From the NCBI GenBank assembly GCA_025362415.1, contig JANYGM010000206.1, positions 1-9,112 of the forward strand: a stretch of 9,112 bases of DNA. The letters are read 5' to 3'. This DNA comes from a bacterium. GTDB taxonomy: Bacteria > Bacteroidota > Bacteroidia > Cytophagales > Thermonemataceae. The notes under the pieces are model-generated. The model was not told where the DNA came from. It worked only from the letters and a program-made list of their open reading frames with translations, and did no database searches. Positions 6,727 through 9,112 of the stretch are shown one piece after another. The translations under genes and the position numbers were made by a program. Positions within the stretch are counted from its first letter, which is position 1. Every line of letters begins with the position of its first letter.

Positions 6727-8214
6727 TTAGTAGGCTTTTGCAAACATCACACGTTGTGTGGAAGGCTTGCCCGTAACCATACAAACGCCATTTTCTTGTG
6801 GATTATCCAGAGGAATACATCTTACAGTGGCTTTTGTTTCTTCTTTGATGCGCTCTTCTGTTTCTGTTGTTCCATCATAATGGGCATAAATAAAGCCTGT
6901 TTTTTCTTCCAAGACTTTCTTAAATTCCTCGTAAGTATCCACGTTTGTAATCAAGTTTTCACGTCTTTTAAGCGCAATTTGATAGATATTTTCCTGAATT
7001 TCGTTCAACAAATTTTCTATATCTGATACAATATTCTCCACAATTTCCATAGAATACACTTTTTTCTCTTTTGTATCACGTCTAACTATCTCTATTGTGT
7101 TATTTTGAATATCTCTTGCACCAATAGCCACACGCACAGGAACGCCTTTTAGCTCCCATTCTGCAAATTTGTAACCTGGACTTTGCGTATCTCTGTCGTC
7201 AAATTTCACAGAAATACCTTTTTTAAGAAGTTGTTTTTTGATAGGTTCTATTTTGTTTTTTATTTCCAAAAGTTGCTCCGAAGTCTTAAAAATAGGCACA
7301 ATAACCACCTGAATTGGGGCAAGTTTTGGTGGCAAAACCAGTCCTTCATCATCAGAATGGCACATAATGAGTGCGCCCATCAGTCGTGTACTCACGCCCC
7401 AAGAAGTTCCCCAAACATATTCTACTTTATTTTCTTTTGAGGTAAAAGTAACATCAAAAGATTTGGCGAAATTTTGTCCCAAAAAGTGAGATGTACCCGC
7501 TTGTAGGGCTTTTCCGTCTTGCATAAGTGCCTCAATGCAATAAGTTTCGTCTGCACCTGCAAAGCGTTCTGCAGCAGTTTTAATGCCTTTAATGACAGGC
7601 ACAGCCATAAATTGCTCTGCAAAATCAGCATAAACTTCTAACATTTGCTCTGTTTCTGCAACCGCTTCAGCTTTTGTAGCGTGTGCAGTATGCCCTTCTT
7701 GCCACAAAAACTCCGTTGTACGTAAGAAAATCCTTGTACGCATCTCCCAACGCACCACATTTGCCCATTGGTTGATGAGTAGGGGCAAATCACGGTACGA
7801 ATTTACCCAACCTTTGTAGGCACTCCAAATAACTGTTTCTGACGTAGGTCTAACTATCAATTCTTCTTCTAATTTGGCACTTTCATCAACCATTAGCGCA
7901 CCTTTTTTGTCTGGATTTGCTTTTAGGCGGTAATGCGTAACCACAGCACACTCTTTGGCAAAACCTTCTGCGTGTTGTTCTTCTTTTTCTAAGAAACTTT
8001 TAGGTACAAAAAGCGGAAAATAGGCGTTAGAATGCCCAGTTTCTTTGAACATTTTGTCTAATTGTGCTTGCATTTTTTCCCAAATAGCGTAGCCGTAGGG
8101 TTTTATGACCATACAACCTTTTACGGCAGAATTTTCTGCTAAATCTGCTTTTTTTACTAGCTCGTTGTACCAAGCTGAATAATCTTCTTGACGTGTTGGA
8201 AGTCCTTTTGCCAT
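6727..8214 (-). CDS. proS: Prolyl-tRNA synthetase, archaeal/eukaryal-like short form
   Basis: A 495-residue class II synthetase that attaches proline to tRNA-Pro in the cytoplasm. Motif 1 spans about 31-71 (VKGCMVIKPYGYAIWEKM). The proline-site RPTSE is at 122-126. Motif 2 is RWEMRT through FLWQEGHTAH (155-178). The AGTSHFLGQNF loop is at 239-249 and motif 3 GVSTRLMGALI at 273-283. The anticodon-binding domain covers about 297-400, and a ProRS-specific C-terminal domain ends in FAKAY with a terminal Tyr. The length and lack of a roughly 180-residue insertion between motifs 2 and 3 identify the type without the INS editing domain. Only two cysteines (466, 478) remain in the C-terminal domain, whereas zinc-binding relatives have four. 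The start ATG follows an A-rich leader (CAAAAAAAT) and the N-terminus MAKGLPTRQEDYSAWYNELV fits the family. The gene has its own promoter and terminator. Confidence 0.97.
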   Translation of the reverse strand: MAKGLPTRQEDYSAWYNELVKKADLAENSAVKGCMVIKPYGYAIWEKMQAQLDKMFKETGHSNAYFPLFVPKSFLEKEEQHAEGFAKECAVVTHYRLKANPDKKGALMVDESAKLEEELIVRPTSETVIWSAYKGWVNSYRDLPLLINQWANVVRWEMRTRIFLRTTEFLWQEGHTAHATKAEAVAETEQMLEVYADFAEQFMAVPVIKGIKTAAERFAGADETYCIEALMQDGKALQAGTSHFLGQNFAKSFDVTFTSKENKVEYVWGTSWGVSTRLMGALIMCHSDDEGLVLPPKLAPIQVVIVPIFKTSEQLLEIKNKIEPIKKQLLKKGISVKFDDRDTQSPGYKFAEWELKGVPVRVAIGARDIQNNTIEIVRRDTKEKKVYSMEIVENIVSDIENLLNEIQENIYQIALKRRENLITNVDTYEEFKKVLEEKTGFIYAHYDGTTETEERIKEETKATVRCIPLDNPQENGVCMVTGKPSTQRVMFAKAY

Positions 8215-8254
8215 ATTTTTTTGAGTGAATTTCTTATGTTTTTTATATAAATTT

Positions 8255-8294
8255 TAACGCTATTTTGTTGCAAAAGTGCAAAAAAATAGCGTTA
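8255..8294. repeat. 40-nt near-perfect palindrome over the proS promoter
   Basis: TAACGCTATTTT (8255-8266) is the exact reverse complement of 8283-8294. Inside it, TTGCA (8268-8272) pairs with TGCAA (8277-8281) around AAAG. Only the 8267/8282 pair and the central four bases fail to match, so 34 of 40 bases are symmetric. It covers the predicted proS -7 element and the probable transcription start. Confidence 0.85.
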
Positions 8295-8301
8295 TTTCAA
8301 A
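8271..8301 (-). promoter_or_regulatory. Probable promoter of proS
   Basis: Read on the - strand: TTTG (complement of 8298-8301), a 19-nt spacer, then CACTTTTG (complement of 8271-8278), which matches TAnnTTTG in all but the first base. Transcription would start near 8265, giving a leader of about 50 nt before the ATG at 8214. Confidence 0.6.
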
Positions 8302-8343
8302 GATTTTAAATAAAAATGATTTTGTTTAGTGTATTTGTGGTAG

Positions 8344-8363
8344 AGACGTTGCCTGCAACGTCT
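8344..8363. repeat. GACGTTGC short interspersed palindrome
   Basis: AGACGTTGC (8344-8352) and GCAACGTCT (8355-8363) form a perfect 9-bp inverted repeat around CT. It is clearly richer in GC than the DNA around it. Palindromes of the form TAGAGACGTTGC..GCAACGTCT are, as I recall, dispersed in many copies in some cyanobacterial and Bacteroidota genomes, so this is probably an interspersed repeat rather than a terminator: no gene ends here and no T-tract follows. Confidence 0.6.
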
Positions 8364-8422
8364 AAATGATAAACAACAGAAAAGGAAATAAACTGGTTAG
8401 TAATGAATTGTAAATAAAATTC

Positions 8423-8430
8423 TAATTTTG
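8423..8430 (+). promoter_or_regulatory. Candidate -7 element for the Crp-like gene
   Basis: TAATTTTG matches TAnnTTTG, but no TTG lies at the expected distance upstream (the nearest is 12 nt away). The leader would be about 125 nt and would include the CTTARTG repeats. A weak or activator-dependent promoter is possible, as is chance. Confidence 0.3.
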
Positions 8431-8433
8431 TAT

Positions 8434-8476
8434 TTCTTAGTGCCTTCTTAGTGTGTATTTCTTAATGAACTTAGTG
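8434..8476 (+). repeat. Four CTTARTG direct repeats
   Basis: TTCTTAGTG at 8434-8442 and 8445-8453, TTCTTAATG at 8459-8467 and AACTTAGTG at 8468-8476. The copies differ by one or two bases and start 11, 14 and 9 bp apart. They lie upstream of the Crp-like gene and just after its candidate -7 element. Confidence 0.65.
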
Positions 8477-8559
8477 TTAAAAAGAAACTAACTAGGAAGT
8501 TATTTGCAATGTATTACTAATAAAAATAATAGGAATTGATAATCAACTTGTTAAAATAA

Positions 8560-9102
8560 ATGAAACTAACTTTTAGGGACAAATTATTGCAAATTATTGA
8601 TAATATTCATACAAAAAAAAACTTTGTTAGAGGAGATTTTTTGTTGAAAGAGGGAGAAATTGAAAGAAATTTTTATTTTGTAGAAAAAGGTGCAGTAAGA
8701 GTTTTTTTGATGAATGATGCAGAAGAACAAACCATAAGATTAGGCTATAAAGGCTATTTTATCAATTCTTTTTCTTCTTTTATGACAGAAAAACCTTCTG
8801 CTTTGTACGTTGATATTATCAGAAAGACAACTATAAAAATCATTCCCAAAAGCTATTTACAAGCACTTGCCAATGAAAATTTAGAGAATTTGCAACAATA
8901 TGCCAATTTCCTAGAACTAATGATTGTACAACAATTAGAAAGAGAAATTGATTTGCTAACTCCTTTATTTTCAGACAGATTAGAAAGAGTTTTAAAACGC
9001 AGCCCAAATTTATTTAAAGAAATTCCGCTCAAATATATTGCCTCTTACCTGCGTATGACCCCAGAAACGCTTAGTCGCATTCGTAAAAATCAAGTTGTAT
9101 GA
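8560..9102 (+). CDS. Crp/Fnr-family transcriptional regulator
   Basis: A 180-residue DNA-binding regulator, complete at both ends. Residues about 20-103 form the cyclic-nucleotide-binding-type beta-barrel (RGDFLLKEGEIERNFYFVEKGAVRVF). A long helix (about 105-132) should mediate dimerisation. The C-terminal helix-turn-helix (about 153-176) contains IPLKYIASYLRMTPETLSRI, typical of short Bacteroidota Crp-like proteins. The barrel lacks the GE..R(S/T)A phosphate cassette of cAMP-binding Crp, with SFSSFMTEKPSA in its place. There is no cysteine, so neither an Fnr-type iron-sulfur cluster nor a thiol switch is possible. The ligand is unknown. The ATG at 8560 follows a Shine-Dalgarno-free A/T-rich leader (TTAAAATAA). 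Its targets cannot be told from context; the neighbouring proS is divergent and probably unrelated in function. Confidence 0.9.
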   Translation: MKLTFRDKLLQIIDNIHTKKNFVRGDFLLKEGEIERNFYFVEKGAVRVFLMNDAEEQTIRLGYKGYFINSFSSFMTEKPSALYVDIIRKTTIKIIPKSYLQALANENLENLQQYANFLELMIVQQLEREIDLLTPLFSDRLERVLKRSPNLFKEIPLKYIASYLRMTPETLSRIRKNQVV

Positions 9103-9112
9103 TTTTAGCTTA

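Larger units (their letters stand above)
8215..8559. other. Divergent repeat-rich spacer between proS and the Crp-like gene
   Basis: These 345 bp hold no gene I can support on either strand. From left to right they contain the proS leader and promoter inside a 40-nt palindrome (8255-8301), a GC-richer short palindrome (8344-8363), a TAGTAATGAATTGT copy shared with the spacer after gldA (8398-8411), an exact -7-like TAATTTTG (8423-8430), and four CTTARTG repeats (8434-8476). Positions 8477-8559 are plain AT-rich leader. Confidence 0.6.

Noticed and set aside
8215..8559. CRISPR array or small RNA gene in the divergent spacer
   Set aside because: The repeats are too short and unevenly spaced for CRISPR, and no promoter-terminator pair encloses an RNA-sized unit.

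Overview
This window looks like chromosomal DNA from a member of the Bacteroidota, probably an AT-rich Cytophagales-type gliding marine or freshwater bacterium. Four things point there. The ATP-binding protein closely resembles GldA of the gliding-motility ABC system. Several genes are preceded by the Bacteroidota promoter form (TTG, about 19 nt, TAnnTTTG). Start codons follow A-rich leaders rather than Shine-Dalgarno sequences. The large TerB/ABCG-type transporter and the short Crp/Fnr regulator are of kinds I associate with this phylum. The lineage is inferred; no rRNA is present.

Layout, left to right. On the + strand: an RlpA-like septal cell-wall protein with DPBB and SPOR domains (66-827), closed by a strong terminator; a class I SAM methyltransferase with a TTG start (949-1695); a small lipoprotein of unknown function with its own promoter and terminator (1780-2139); gldA (2290-3201); a 197-bp spacer carrying 7-bp tandem repeats near both ends; and a 1020-residue ABC transporter (3399-6461) that joins a TerB-like domain, an FHA-like region, an ABCG-type ATPase and a six-helix membrane domain with a large outside domain. 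A convergent gap (6462-6726) with one terminator for each strand separates it from proS, prolyl-tRNA synthetase, on the - strand (6727-8214). The last gene is a Crp/Fnr-type regulator on the + strand (8560-9102), divergent from proS across a 345-bp, repeat-rich spacer.

The genes do not form one pathway. Most appear to be separate transcription units of an ordinary core-genome region: envelope maintenance (RlpA, lipoprotein), transport and motility (GldA, ABCG-type protein), translation (ProRS) and regulation (Crp-like). I see no phage, IS, CRISPR or defence island. The points most worth a second look are the four-part ABC fusion, a 40-nt near-perfect palindrome lying on the predicted proS promoter, and several short repeat families confined to the intergenic spacers.
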